Assembly: GCA_037102815.1 (NCBI GenBank)
Contig: BTPP01000001.1
Coordinates: 4,303,001 to 4,367,000, forward strand
Length of the DNA stretch: 64,000 nt
Direction of reading: 5' to 3'
DNA from: Neurospora intermedia
Lineage: Eukaryota; Ascomycota; Sordariomycetes; Sordariales; Sordariaceae
Below the pieces are notes generated by a model that saw nothing but the letters and a program-made list of their open reading frames with translations, was not told where the DNA came from and searched no databases. How positions within the stretch are numbered: position 1 is the stretch's first letter; each line of letters starts with the position of its first letter. Positions 45,050 to 55,127 of the stretch are shown one piece after another. Both the position numbers and the translations under genes were made by a program.

Positions 45050-47390
45050 CACTCATTGTTGCAGACGCTGAGGGCGTCATAGGTGATGGAAGATCAACAA
45101 TGGGGCTTACTTCTTTCGATTAACCTTGCCAAGCCAGGAGAGGGTCCTGTAAAAGGTACGGACAAGGTACCTCCGCAGAACAGCCGGAATGTCGCATTTG
45201 CGTTGTCATTTGCCCTCATTTCCTCGTCATTTGCTGCTTTCCGCAAAAGCCGAAGCCTGTACCGCACAAGTACTGTGTAGCCTGGTGGAAGTGCTTGTCT
45301 GGGGATTGCAGACAGAGCGGGGGACGTTGGACCCACCTCCAGATGCCCCATATCACAATGTCCACCCGTCCGTCGAGGCCCGGAGGTGTTCCCGTCCCCC
45401 ACACTGTTTATGATTGTCATCTGTCTCTCTCATCCCTCCGACACTGAAAGGAATACTTCTTGAGAGGTATAAACAAATGGTTCTTACTACGTGGGCTTCG
45501 CTATTGGCGACAAGCACTAACTTTTATCCACTGTCCTGGCCTGATTGCATATGTCTATCTTGCCTTGGAGTCTCTGAAGAATACTCACCCTCATTGCAAA
45601 CGAATGGGCCAGCTCTTGAGTAAGGGTTCAGTTGAAAGCTGAATTTTGAACCTTGATTAGGTTATTAATAGGGTTCGGTAATCTGAAGGGACACTCACAA
45701 CTCGTGACCCCCCTGGATATGAAATGAAGTGCAGCGCGCAATCACAGCGAATGGCGATGCGCGTGCTGACCCAGGGCGAAGGTAGTCCGTCCAGAAATAT
45801 CTTTAGATGTGATAGATCTCAATAGATCGACAAACCCCAAGATGGTTTGTTGATGAGATATGAGTCGCGCCGTTCGTTTGCTTGGTACCTTATTTCCCCA
45901 TGTTTCAGTGGTATCTAGTAACTCTGTTAGGGCCAGTCAGCAGTGAAACAGATTCCTAGGAGCCAGATACAGTGTTCACCAGTACGCAGTACTTCAGCTC
46001 CTGCTAAGTAGTAGTTCTTTTGCTGTGCGACACATGAGGGTTTTCTTCTCATCCTAGGTATACTGGGGTCAACTGCAGCCTTCGGTACCTGCTCCCTACC
46101 TATGCTGAGTCGGCACTGCTTCGGGAGTTGGCACACCTGATGGAACCTCAAGCTAGGTTTCTCTTTTCCGGCAGCGTCTCATGGAATCGCTATCTTCCGG
46201 GCACGCCCCAGTCAACTGTAACCCCAGCCGGGCATAGCGAAGCAAGTGAAGGGTGGGAGTCTGTGGGGGCACCCTGAATCTTTGGCTAGGTACCTAGGGG
46301 CAGGGCTGCATCTTAGCCCTCTTTGTCCGTCCAACTGCGACGACATGCGTATCCGCGTCTCCGGGCCAGGACCCCAGACACGGGGTTTAACTGTTCTTGC
46401 TTGAGTTCATGGGTACGATCCCAAGCCTTTAATTTTCAGTAGTGTTTCGGCTGTTTTGGTATTGTAGTACGTTGAGGTAGCGATGGTAGCACTTGTGCAG
46501 TGTCACCAAGAGAGCAAAGGCCTGACAGCTCTTAGGGGTCGAACGACGGTGGAACCACAATGCTGCCATTCCCACATGGGCAAGCTGCATATGCGTTGAA
46601 GACTGAAGCCGCAAAATCCGACGACCGGGCCTTTCATAATATTGTCACATAACGCGGCAGACTATCCCAGTCTCTCCACTGCATGGCCAATGGAAAACCT
46701 GCCACGTTTGGCGCGAGATAACTTCCTGCTAGAAGTTTGGCTTCAAGAGCCGTCGCTTCGGGGGCGCTAATCAGCAATGAAAGAGAGACAGATGGCGGCG
46801 AGAGAGCGGCAGACTCGGTGGGATGCCCAGCCAAACGAAGAGCTTGATTGGCGTTTTGAGGTGATTGCGTTTCATTTCTTGGGTGCTTCCATCCTCGACT
46901 TCAGCCTCTGGACATTTATATTAGCTGCACCAAGTCAGGCATGTCAATGGCGGCAGGGCGGTTGAGGATGAGGGAGCGGTGTGATGAAAAGAGATGGAAG
47001 CACAAAGTTCTGGTCGCTGCAGGTACGCGACGGTAGTGTGGAGAGGAGGAAGAAGCACATAAGCTTGGGCCATGTTAGTATGCTGTGGACCAGTTGTGGG
47101 TTGGCTCACCGGCGGTCCGTACTGGGAGGAGGGGGGTAGAAGTTGCCGTCAATTGACCACCGCTAATATAAAAACCGTAATTTAATTGTAAGAATGAAAA
47201 TAACGTTGAAAATTACAATCATCAGAATATCAGGACGTCTATATCCAAATAATGGCCAAATGACGGTTGTCATTTTCGGACGTTTAGAAAGTTGGAGACG
47301 TTAAACCTCGAAACTAAAAGGTTCCTTCCCTCAAAAGAAAGAGCACTCTCCTATCTATAAGCATTAACTTCGAGTGCCTTCTTAGATAGA

Positions 47391-47485
47391 AATGGTCTTT
47401 TGGCCAAGGTATCGCGCGCACAAATAGAAATCTTTTACCTACGTACCTCCAAGTCCCGTATTCGAATCCTGACAATGTGATCCTT
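47391..47485 (+). pseudogene. tRNA-like relic inside the TIR element
   Basis: TTGGCCAAGGTATCGCGCG (from 47400) resembles a Pol III A box. GTATTCGAATCCTGAC (from 47458) resembles a B box and T arm (TTCGAATCC intact). The spacing allows a tRNA with an intron, since an AATCTTTTACCTACGTACCTC stretch lies where an anticodon intron would be. The acceptor arms do not pair well, so it would not be a working tRNA. It may be a SINE-type tRNA-derived fragment or an inserted tRNA copy. Confidence 0.4.
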
Positions 47486-47565
47486 TTCGTTAGTCTCTCA
47501 TGACAGACGTTCAACCTTAGTCAGCCCCTATCCACTTCCCCGCCACCCCGTGGCGCAGTCGTTTT

Positions 47566-47656
47566 GGACCCACAGGGCCAAATAGTGTGATGTCCGGATT
47601 GGTGGGTGGGTGAGGGTGGTGGGCCGGATGTCACAACCATTTGGCCCTGTGGGTCC
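47566..47656. repeat. 91-bp near-perfect hairpin inside the TIR element
   Basis: The outer arms are perfect over 18 bp (47566-47583 and 47639-47656, starting GGACCCACAGGG and ending CCCTGTGGGTCC). The imperfect inner arms TGTGATGTCCGG and CCGGATGTCACA extend the stem. The loop is G/T-rich. The shape fits a very small nested MITE or a foldback unit. Confidence 0.85.
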
Positions 47657-47719
47657 GAAGAGACGCATAGGCCATCGGAGGTGGCTGAGCGACTGAGACT
47701 ACTTTTCGTGATGTTCCAA

Positions 47720-47844
47720 CTAAGAAGATACACTACCAAGAAGATGCACCACCAAGAAGATGCACCAGGCACTAAGAAGATGCACCACCAAGAAGATGCA
47801 TCGCTAAGAAGAAGAAGAGAAGGAAGAAGCACTAAGAAGGTGCA
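47720..47844 (+). repeat. AAGAAGATGCACCACC minisatellite
   Basis: About six imperfect units of 15-21 bp share AAGAAGATGCACCA, followed by GAAGAAG-rich sequence. The strand is strongly purine-biased. No frame through it has support as a gene. Confidence 0.85.
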
Positions 47845-48066
47845 CTATTCTTTTGCCTATCCTTTTAGCTACCCTCAGCTTTGATGTTTATTTTTTTCGG
47901 ACGTTTGCATTTTCGGACGTTTGGCGCAGTTTTGTCATTAGCCTGTGTAAACGTTTCTGAATTTCCGTAGTGGACTTGGATTATTTCCCTGCATTTAAAC
48001 GTTTGAAAATTTCAATGGTCATTTTATGGTCAATTGACGGCAACTTCTACCCCCCTCCTCCCAGTA

Positions 48067-48539
48067 CGGGTATCTGTGCGGCGTCGGTTCGGTGAAATGC
48101 AGTTGGTGATTTGCACGCCGAGGCGAGGCCGGCCCAGTGACCCACCTTTAGTGTGCCCGTGCTCCGACTCTAGGTATCCACCACCCGCGCGCCCGGTCCT
48201 CCACTGTAGTCACTCTAGCCGGCCGCGTTATGGAGACACGGAAGAGGGAACCGAAAAGGTCCACCATGTCGGGCACCGCGTAGCCAAGTTTTCGAGCTCC
48301 GGCATCGAGACAGGATGTAGGAACATCCACATGTCATTATCCGCCTCATGTCCATCCGGAACTTGGGATACTATCTAACCAATCAAGCAATTTACCGCTC
48401 CATCCGCTCGAAGTCCTCAACGTGACGACATTCTACACCCCGCTCGTCCTCACTGTCGAAAGGCAGGAAGCGTCATCGCTTCAGTTGTCGCATCGCAATC
48501 CTACCACATCGATCGTACCAGGTCGATTCGCAACCGACC
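48067..48539. other. promoter and leader of the SAM35-like gene
   Basis: The stretch lies between the TIR element and the ATG at 48540. No coding support. The last 100 nt are pyrimidine/CA-rich leader-like sequence (CATCGCAATCC). Confidence 0.5.
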
Positions 48540-49602
48540 ATGGCGACCACCTCCGCCGCCGCACCACCTCGAAAGTGGTGGCAGGTCCCTCGCCCGCTCC
48601 AGAAGGTCTTCGATACATTTCCTCTTCTCGCCTACGACGTCAACGCCCTCCCTGCTCGAGCACAGTCGGCCACTTCTGGCGACCTTCCTACACTTTATGT
48701 CTTTTCAACCGAGGAGGAAGCGCTACGAGGGGCACCGAGCTTCAATCCTAACTGTCTGAAGTGGCAGGTACGTACTCTATCAAGATTTCTCACGGATGGC
48801 CAAGCGGCGATATTTCTGACTCTTTTTTTCTCACATCAAATAGGCCTTCCTCAAGCTTGCCGGCGTCAAGTTCCAAATCTTGCCCTCGACAAACCATGCC
48901 TCACCTACCGGCGCACTCCCGTTTATCCTTCCTACAAGATTGTCCCCTACCGATGCCCCATCGCCAATCCCATCTTCCAAACTCCACGATTACGCCCTCA
49001 AGTACGGCACTTCCAATCCTCCAGAGGTGTCAGCTTTAAGGCTCGACGCCTACCAAGCCCTCCTCGATGTCCCTATCCGAAATGCCTGGCTACAGGCTCT
49101 CTATCGCGACCCCGAATATACAGATCTGCTAGACAGGTTCTACATCACACCAGCCTCCTCCTCTTACTGGGTGCGTGGCGCACTCAGGCACCAACTGCGT
49201 CGAGCAGCAGAGACCGAGATCCTAAAGACCGGACCAGGTGGAGCTGCTTCTACGGCGTTATCTCTGCTAGTAGATGAACACTCTGTGTACAGAGCGGCTG
49301 TCAATGCGTTGGAGGCTTTGGCAACATTGCTCTCGGAAAGTAAAACTGGGTGGTTCTTTGGAGCGGAGACGCCGACGATTTTTGATGCAAGTGTTTTCGC
49401 TTACACGCATTTGATGCTCAAGTACATGAGCGACGCCGAGGGCGAAGTAGAGGGAGAGAAGGGTTACATTTTGGCGTCCCGGAAGTTAGGGACTATGGTT
49501 AGGAGTGCTGGATCGGGAGAGTTGGAGCGGCACCATCGCCGTTTGTTTGATCTGCTTTGGCTGGCAGATTCAAATGCTGAATTGTTAGACGCAAAGGCTT
49601 GA
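48540..49602 (+). CDS. metaxin-like mitochondrial outer-membrane protein, SAM35/TOB38-type
   Basis: Exon 1 is 48540-48767. A 76-nt intron (GTACGT...ATAG) follows, and exon 2 is 48844-49602. The protein is 328 residues. It shows the split thioredoxin/GST fold of metaxins: an N-terminal part with LPTLYVFSTEEEALRGAPSFNPNCLKWQAFLKLAGVKFQILPSTNHASPTGALPF-type spacing, and a helical GST-C part with the FFGAETPTIFDASVFAYTHLML block. The family includes SAM35 and SAM37, cytosolic-side subunits of the sorting and assembly machinery that inserts beta-barrel proteins into the outer membrane. The cysteine near residue 72 and the lack of any signal peptide agree. There is no clear transmembrane segment at the C-terminus, which favours SAM35 over SAM37. 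The ATG has CGACCATGG context. Confidence 0.85.
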
Positions 49603-49837
49603 GGGAACAAGCTGCTGCAAGTACGGCTACAAGCTTGACATGGAAACGCATGACGAAGGCTACGACTGAAGTAAATTGTACAACGTTTGTAAGATACACC
49701 GGATAAATAGAGGGCAACCGTATAGATAGATACCCCGATGAACCTTGTTGTCAGGATGGTTCAACAAGAGATTAGGGCAGTGTTGGGATGGAACGAATAC
49801 GAGGCAGCGATGTTGATCACCGGTGACCGGAGCCAGT

Positions 49838-49856
49838 GGCCGGAACTATTCCGGCC
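49838..49856. promoter_or_regulatory. 19-bp palindrome GGCCGGAACTATTCCGGCC
   Basis: Perfect 8-bp arms GGCCGGAA/TTCCGGCC around CTA. It contains inverted CGG/CCG triplets separated by 7 nt, the kind of site bound by dimeric Zn2Cys6 regulators. It sits 867 nt before the IDO ATG and 234 nt after the SAM35-like stop. Function is inferred. Confidence 0.5.
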
Positions 49857-49880
49857 AAGTGGAGTATGATATCGGCAAGC

Positions 49881-49910
49881 TGGGGCCGGCTGGGGCCGGC
49901 TAGGGCCGGA
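49881..49910 (+). repeat. GGCC-rich 10-bp tandem repeat, three copies
   Basis: TGGGGCCGGC occurs twice in tandem and is followed by TAGGGCCGGA. Each unit contains GGCCGG, the same core as the nearby palindromes. Confidence 0.85.
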
Positions 49911-50538
49911 GCAAAGTGGGGGGTTCGCCAATTCCCATTACTCAATCTCGGTTTTAGTAGTTCACCATGTGCACACCGACACGGACGCCTGCTGACACGG
50001 TGCAGCATCATGGCTTCGTTCATGTACACTACGGGTGCGGTGCAGACCGGGCCAAAGTGTTGGTCGATAGCTGAGTTTCACAGTTTGTTGTTATCGACAC
50101 GGAACTTGTTCGGCCAACCGATGGTAAGAAGTGGAATGATGGATGGGACGACCCGTCTGACCTCTCCAAACAAAGACACTCGACCACATTGTGCCAAAAC
50201 TATGCCGCAACTTCTTGTTTCTTCTGGCTTCTGTTTTTTCCAGACGACATAAACCCTTATCAACCGCAAGAAATGAATGGGATGACGCCTGCCAGTGAGA
50301 TATCCTTGCGACGTTCCTCGCAGTTGCTCAACTTGTACTTCATCTCTCACATATACTCCCTTGCAGCGGAGGACGGATGGAAGGCGGGACCAGAGACTAA
50401 CTGTAATATACCTTAGCTCGCCTAGGTACCTCTAGCTATTGTCTCCTGCGAGTCGTCACTTCATGACAAAGAGAAATCGGCCTCGGAACTGTGATGGACA
50501 AGCCATGGAAGGCAGGTTGGGTTGATGGTGACACGAGA

Positions 50539-50558
50539 GGCCGGAATCCATTCCGGCC
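50539..50558. promoter_or_regulatory. 20-bp palindrome GGCCGGAATCCATTCCGGCC upstream of IDO
   Basis: Perfect 9-bp arms GGCCGGAAT/ATTCCGGCC around CC, six nt before TATATA and 165 nt before the IDO ATG. It repeats the sequence at 49838-49856 almost exactly. Position next to the core promoter makes a regulatory role plausible. Confidence 0.55.
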
Positions 50559-50564
50559 ACGGCC

Positions 50565-50570
50565 TATATA
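50565..50570 (+). promoter_or_regulatory. candidate TATA box of the IDO gene
   Basis: TATATA within the palindromic context GGCCTATATAGGC, 153 nt before the ATG at 50723. Confidence 0.5.
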
Positions 50571-50722
50571 GGCGCAGAGACACACGGTCGTCTTTACGTC
50601 TTTCAACCTACATCTGCATCATTCTCCACGCAGCCGAAGGCTTAAGTTCTTTGTTTTCGCTTTCTTGACTTTGGAACAACCATCACCTTCACCATCAATC
50701 AGTTACCGACATCAACCACACA

Positions 50723-52448
50723 ATGGGATCCCAGGGAAAGGACACCACTACCTACCACAACGACTTCCCCATCCTCCATGACCCTCGCCCGGACGATGTC
50801 TCCATCCATGCCTTTATGGTCTCTACCACCCGTGGCTTTCTCCCTCGTATGGATCCCATCGTGACCCTACCCGCCGAGTTCGACCCACTTGAATCCATCC
50901 TCCAACGCATGCCAGTCACGACTGCATCTGGAGAGCCAGGCCTACTTGCCCAGGGCAACGGGCAGCTTGGCGAAGCTGTCCACAAGGAGCTGCCGGACTT
51001 GACCGAGTTTGTGGACAAGTATAGGCATGACCTACCCCTGATGAACGCCTTGTATCGGGACTACTCGTTCCTGGCGTCGGCCTATCTGTTGGAACCGTGC
51101 CATGAGAGGTTTGTGATGGGGGAGGGGTATGGGTTGGGAAGGCAGGTATTACCGGCAAATGTGGCGAGGCCGATTGCTAAATGTGCTGAGATGTGAGTGC
51201 TTACCCTGCTTCTTTTAACACGGACAACAGCTGTCTTTGAGTTAAGTGGTTGCCCTTTGACTCTTATATCCTCTCGGGGTCACTTCCAACCCACTACTCA
51301 CACTTTCGTCTTTCTCCTTTCCTCACTTGTGATCCTCCAATGACTGATGGCCTCTGCCCCAACAAAGATGCGAGTTTAAACCCTTCATGGAATATGCCGG
51401 CTCCTATGCTCTCTTCAACTACCGTCTTGTCGACCCCTCCCTCGGCTTCTCATTCTCCGAACCTTCCAACGTTCGCCTGATCCGCGCCTTTGAGCATGGT
51501 TTGGACCCTACCTCTTCAGAAGCCGGTTTCGTTCTCGTCCACATTGACATGGTCCGCCACTCTGGTCCGCTCGTAGCCGGCGCCGTGGCCTCTCTGGACG
51601 CCTGCCGCAGGTCTACCCTCTCCTCTTCGTCTACTCGTCCGGAGATGACCGGACTGTCCGGCCGCCAATCCCTCAATGTCTCCCTGTCGCAGATGCTAGC
51701 CGCCCTGAAGAAAATCAACGCCATAATGGAAACAATGTGGAAGCGCTCCAAGCCCGACGACTACACCTCATTCCGTACCTTCATCTTTGGCATCACCAAG
51801 CAGAGCATGTTCCCCAACGGCGTCGTGTACGAGGGGCTTCCGGACTCGAACGGGAGGCCGCTCTCATTCCGCGGCGAATCCGGAGCCAACGACTCGATGA
51901 TCCCTCTCATGGATAACCTCTTGCAGATCCCCATGCCTGACACGCCGCTGACCAAAATCTTGGACGATTTCAGGTCGTACAGACCTAGCAATCATCGGGC
52001 GTTTTTGGAATGGGTGAAAAGGGGCAGCGAGGAGGTGGGGTTGAGGAGGTGGGCGCTTGCTCTTGGCGGTAGTGGTAGAGGCAGCGATGATACAATGACT
52101 GAGGAAGAGATGGCTGAGGTGAGGCACTCGCGTAGCCTTTGGATTCAGGTCCTCAACCAGGTCCGTGACTTCCGTTGGCGCCATTGGTGCTTTGCTAGGG
52201 AGTATATCCTTAAGCAGACCAGCCATCCGACGGCTACGGGGGGTAGTCCGATTGTGACGTGGTTGCCGAATCAGTTGCAGGCTGTAATGGGACATATGAT
52301 GGGTTTGTATGAGAGGATGGGTGGAGATGAGGCGGGTGGCTTGGGTGAGGAGTGTAAGGATATCATGGAATTGGTGAGGAGACAGGATGAGACGTTGAAG
52401 AAGGAGGTGAGGAAGTACTGCGAGGAGAGGGGGGTGTCTGGCGCCTAG
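50723..52448 (+). CDS. indoleamine 2,3-dioxygenase
   Basis: Exon 1 is 50723-51192. A 175-nt intron (GTGAGT...AAAG) follows, and exon 2 is 51368-52448. The join makes codon ATA and restores AEICEFKPFMEYAGSYALFNYRL, giving 516 residues. The IDO fold is supported by FRGESGANDSMIPLMDNLLQIP (about 330-352), RPSNHRAFLEWV, and FRWRHWCFAREYILKQTSHPTATGGSPIVTWLPNQL. In the last block H429 matches the proximal heme ligand, and GGSP with the trailing Leu-rich helix matches the substrate side. The enzyme is a cytosolic heme protein that opens the indole ring of tryptophan to N-formylkynurenine, the first step of kynurenine/NAD synthesis. Fungal IDOs carry inserts like the polyserine (SLDACRRSTLSSSS) seen here. 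Filamentous fungi often have several IDO paralogs; which one this is cannot be told. Confidence 0.93.
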
Positions 52449-52720
52449 GCCGCAGTGCCGGTTCGAGGAGGTGGATGATGACTCTTGACTTGTTTGGAGC
52501 GTTGAAGTATCTGTTTGGCGATGAATTTGGTTTTGTTAATTTGCCCCATTAAGTAACTCAGCTCAAAGTATCATGATATGCGCTAAAACCCCAAAGTGAT
52601 GCAACCAACATAGAAAATCGTCTACCCACATATACACATGTTAACATTGATCATCATGAAGCCAGGTTCGTCGTCGCTCCGTCACTCTTCCACCTCAAAA
52701 AAAACCCTCGCATGGCCGAA
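52449..52720. other. convergent 3' intergenic region
   Basis: A 272-nt gap between the IDO stop (+) and the stop of the Cys-rich protein gene (-). No features seen. Confidence 0.5.
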
Positions 52721-54191
52721 TCAGAGTATCATCCCCCCAACAACAACCGCCACCCCAACAATCACCTCTACACCCACAACCTCCCTCGCCGCCCCATCAA
52801 CCAGCGGCGCAGCTGGCGGCTTGGTATGAGTAGGCAGCTCCTTCGCCTCGGTCGCCGTTGCCAATTCCCCCGAGGTGGGCGTGATGACCACGGAGCAACT
52901 CACGCTTCCGCAAGCGTACCCCCTCGGACAACATCCCGGCAGTGGCCCGGCCTCTTTTCCGCACATATACCACCCGCTAGCGCACGTCCCTGTCGCAGAA
53001 GTGGTTGTCGGCACTGCGGTGATGGGAACCGCAATGGTCTGGCCGTTGGTGTTGATGATGGTGCTCAGCTCGATTGGAGGGCAGTGGGTTACGCTGCAGT
53101 CGCGGCCGGTTTGGCAGCAGCCGCCGCCGGCGGAGGCGAGGCAGGCGTAGAATCCTGTTGGGCAGTAGTCAAGGGTGGTGCTAGACGTAGTTGGAGATGG
53201 GCTGGTGATGGTGGTCGTGGTGGTCGTAGTGGTGGCGGTGGTGATGGAGAGAGAGGAAGTTGGACGGACGGGAGGGAGGACGGCTGTTATGTCGCTTGTA
53301 GTGGAAGTTTCAAGTGTGCTGGTGGAGGAGGTGCCTGCCTCGATGCCTATTACCTCACAAAGTCAGTACCTCTGAGTAGTACTCTTGCTGTTATGGTGGT
53401 GGTGGTCTGCAAAAACCAAATGGTGAAGGCAAGAAGGGAAACGAAAGAAAAAGAGGAATAGATAACTCACACCCAACACCAGCACAGACAAACCCCGGCA
53501 AACAACACCCGCCCCCAATCTCGGACGCGCATCCCATGTTCCCATCCGCACACGTCGACACCGACCCACCGCACGTCGCCCCCGCCGGACAACATCCCAC
53601 CTTCCCGAGCCCTACATCCTCAATCTCCACGCACGTCTCGGACGTCCTACAACAACTGTTTGGGTACCCGATGCGCGCGCAGCTGACTGTGCCCTCGGGG
53701 CAGTTCCATTGCCGATGCTGCAGGCGGGCGAGCGCTTCGCGTGAGCGCCGAAAGAGGGACCATGCTCGCTCTTCCTCTTCTTCCTTCTCTAGCCTTCGCT
53801 GCTGAGAGCGGCGGTGACTGTGGTGGTGGGCGAATGGTGGCCGGTAGGAGATTGGTGCTTCTGAGGAGTTTGAGTTTGCACGGAGAAGAAGAAGCGCATC
53901 TTGTTCTTCATCGGCTAGACGGCGGCGGGCGGCGAGGACGGAGGGGTTGTTGACGTTGACTTCTGGGGCTTGTTCTTGTTGCTCGGCTGATATGCTGGAG
54001 TCGGCAAAGGCGACGTAGTGAGGGTGGAATTTCTCGCTTTGGTCGGGTGGCATCTTCTTGATTGCTGTGGGAAGCAGTTGTTGTTGTTGATGATGATGAT
54101 GATACCCTGAAGCTTCAAGTTGTTGTTGCGCCTGCGCGGCTTCGAGGTGGGCGGCTATGAAGAGCCATAGTGAATGTGGGAGGAGACGCAT
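52721..54191 (-). CDS. Cys-rich, Ser/Thr-rich GPI-type secreted protein
   Basis: Exon 1 is 54191-53471. A 124-nt intron (53470-53347, GTGAGT...ATAG) follows, and exon 2 is 53346-52721. The join makes TGC (Cys) and gives 448 residues. The N-terminus MRLLPHSLWLFIAAHLEAAQA is a signal peptide. A His/Gln- and Glu/Arg-rich segment follows (30-160). Then come three Cys modules: residues 164-241 (CPEGTVSCARIGYPNSCC..., two CCPxG/CCLPGF units), about 301-330 (CPTGFYACLASAGGGCC) and about 360-390 (CASGWYMCGKEAGPLPGCCPRGYACG). They are separated by a Thr/Ser-rich linker. The C-terminus (DGAAREVVGVEVIVGVAVVVGGMIL-type) is a hydrophobic tail after small residues, fitting GPI attachment. The protein is thus probably cell-wall or membrane linked. 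Similar Cys-module proteins are common in ascomycetes and mostly uncharacterised. Confidence 0.85.
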
Positions 54192-55127
54192 GTTGGTTGA
54201 CTGAGTCTGCTGAGTTTCGTTTTTTTTTCCTTGCCTCTTCCTTTTTTCCTTTCCTGCTCCCTTTTTTTGTTGTGATTATTTTGTGTAAATTAGAGATATT
54301 TGAGAGAGAACTAAAAAGTGTTGCTATGTACTCAGCTCGCAGCCTTAACTTTTGGGTGGCTGGGAGTAAGTACCTCTATGGACACACCCGGACCCGGGCT
54401 CCCGGGATACCTTGCGAGCGGTGAGAGGTACAGTCACCAACCTAGTCAAACACGCCGGACGCGTGGTGGCGTGATGAGTGAGCCGCAAAGTACCTAACCT
54501 GGAGAAGGCTCGAGAGATCTTGAGGTTTAGATGACTTCTCGTGTCACCAGGAAGGAGAATGAAGAGTTGAGGTGTCGCTAAAGAAGGTAGACTCCTCGAA
54601 CGTAAATCAATGTTGAAGATCGAGGTTGGTTGCCGTGGACACCTCCGAGCCCAAAGAAACAAACTGCCTGAATGAGAGAATCAGCGCGCGCCAAGTGGAC
54701 CGAGTAAGTTGGCGCTTGACAGCCATTGGACCATTCAACACGCCGGGAAGTGGGAGGGTGGGAGTGTGGGACAGCGACGGTCACGGAGATCTCCCGCTGT
54801 GTGGTGGAACCCCAACATGCCATGCCCTTCCTGCATCCTCCCGTCGCCGGCTTCGAATCCCGAAGTTGTTGGGCTGGCGGGGTCCTTGCTTGGTTTTCGT
54901 GGGCATGTCTGGAGGTAGATCTGTAACAAAGTTGCAGATGTGCATACGTACATCTCTATCAATGGTGGGTATCTATTCTAAATTGTCTTGTATCATCAAA
55001 ATCTATACCTGCTGTGCTCGTGAATGCGACACTCGTACACGGCTTTATCGTACATCAACAGGGCAAGGGACGCGGAAGTCATCAATAACGACCTCGGTCA
55101 CCTCAAAGTTCCTCTGTCTCTCTATCT
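54192..55127. other. intergenic region
   Basis: It lies between the start of the Cys-rich gene (-) and the stop of the MRM1-like gene (-). T-rich runs near 54210-54270 belong to the Cys-rich gene's promoter or leader. No gene is supported. Confidence 0.5.

Larger units (their letters stand above)
43871..47117. other. intergenic region, no further gene seen
   Basis: The left 0.5 kb is the promoter of the 74-residue gene. The rest has short unsupported frames, an A run (44291-44309), a 9-bp tandem repeat (45021-45049) and scattered TAGGTACC motifs (near 46290). Confidence 0.5.
47122..48064. mobile_element. non-autonomous TIR element with TA target duplication (Tc1/mariner- or Fot/pogo-like)
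   Basis: Positions 47122-47159 and 48027-48064 are perfect 38-bp terminal inverted repeats. The outer ends read CTGGGAGGAGGGGGG and the inner ends TCAATTGACCA. Each end is flanked by TA (47120-47121 and 48065-48066), the hallmark target duplication of the Tc1/mariner superfamily. The body is 943 bp long and codes for no transposase, so it would depend on a helper element. It contains AT-rich subterminal DNA, TTTTCGGACGTTT motifs (47275, 47895 and 47910), a tRNA-like relic, a 91-bp hairpin and an 18-bp minisatellite. Intact TIRs suggest a recent insertion or strong conservation of the ends. Flanking DNA on both sides is intergenic, and the SAM35-like gene starts 474 nt downstream. Confidence 0.88.
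49603..50722. other. intergenic region with IDO promoter elements
   Basis: It lies between the SAM35-like stop and the IDO start. It holds two palindromes (49838-49856 and 50539-50558), a 10-bp tandem repeat (49881-49910) and a TATATA (50565-50570). No coding frame is supported. Confidence 0.6.

Noticed and set aside
47521-47832. 103-residue - frame within the TIR element as a possible transposase piece
   Set aside because: It is a translation of the minisatellite and hairpin. No DDE or DNA-binding motif is visible.
49900-54200. IDO and neighbours as a biosynthetic gene cluster
   Set aside because: The adjacent genes (metaxin-like, wall protein, rRNA methyltransferase) are housekeeping or structural. 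No NRPS, PKS, terpene or other core enzyme is present.
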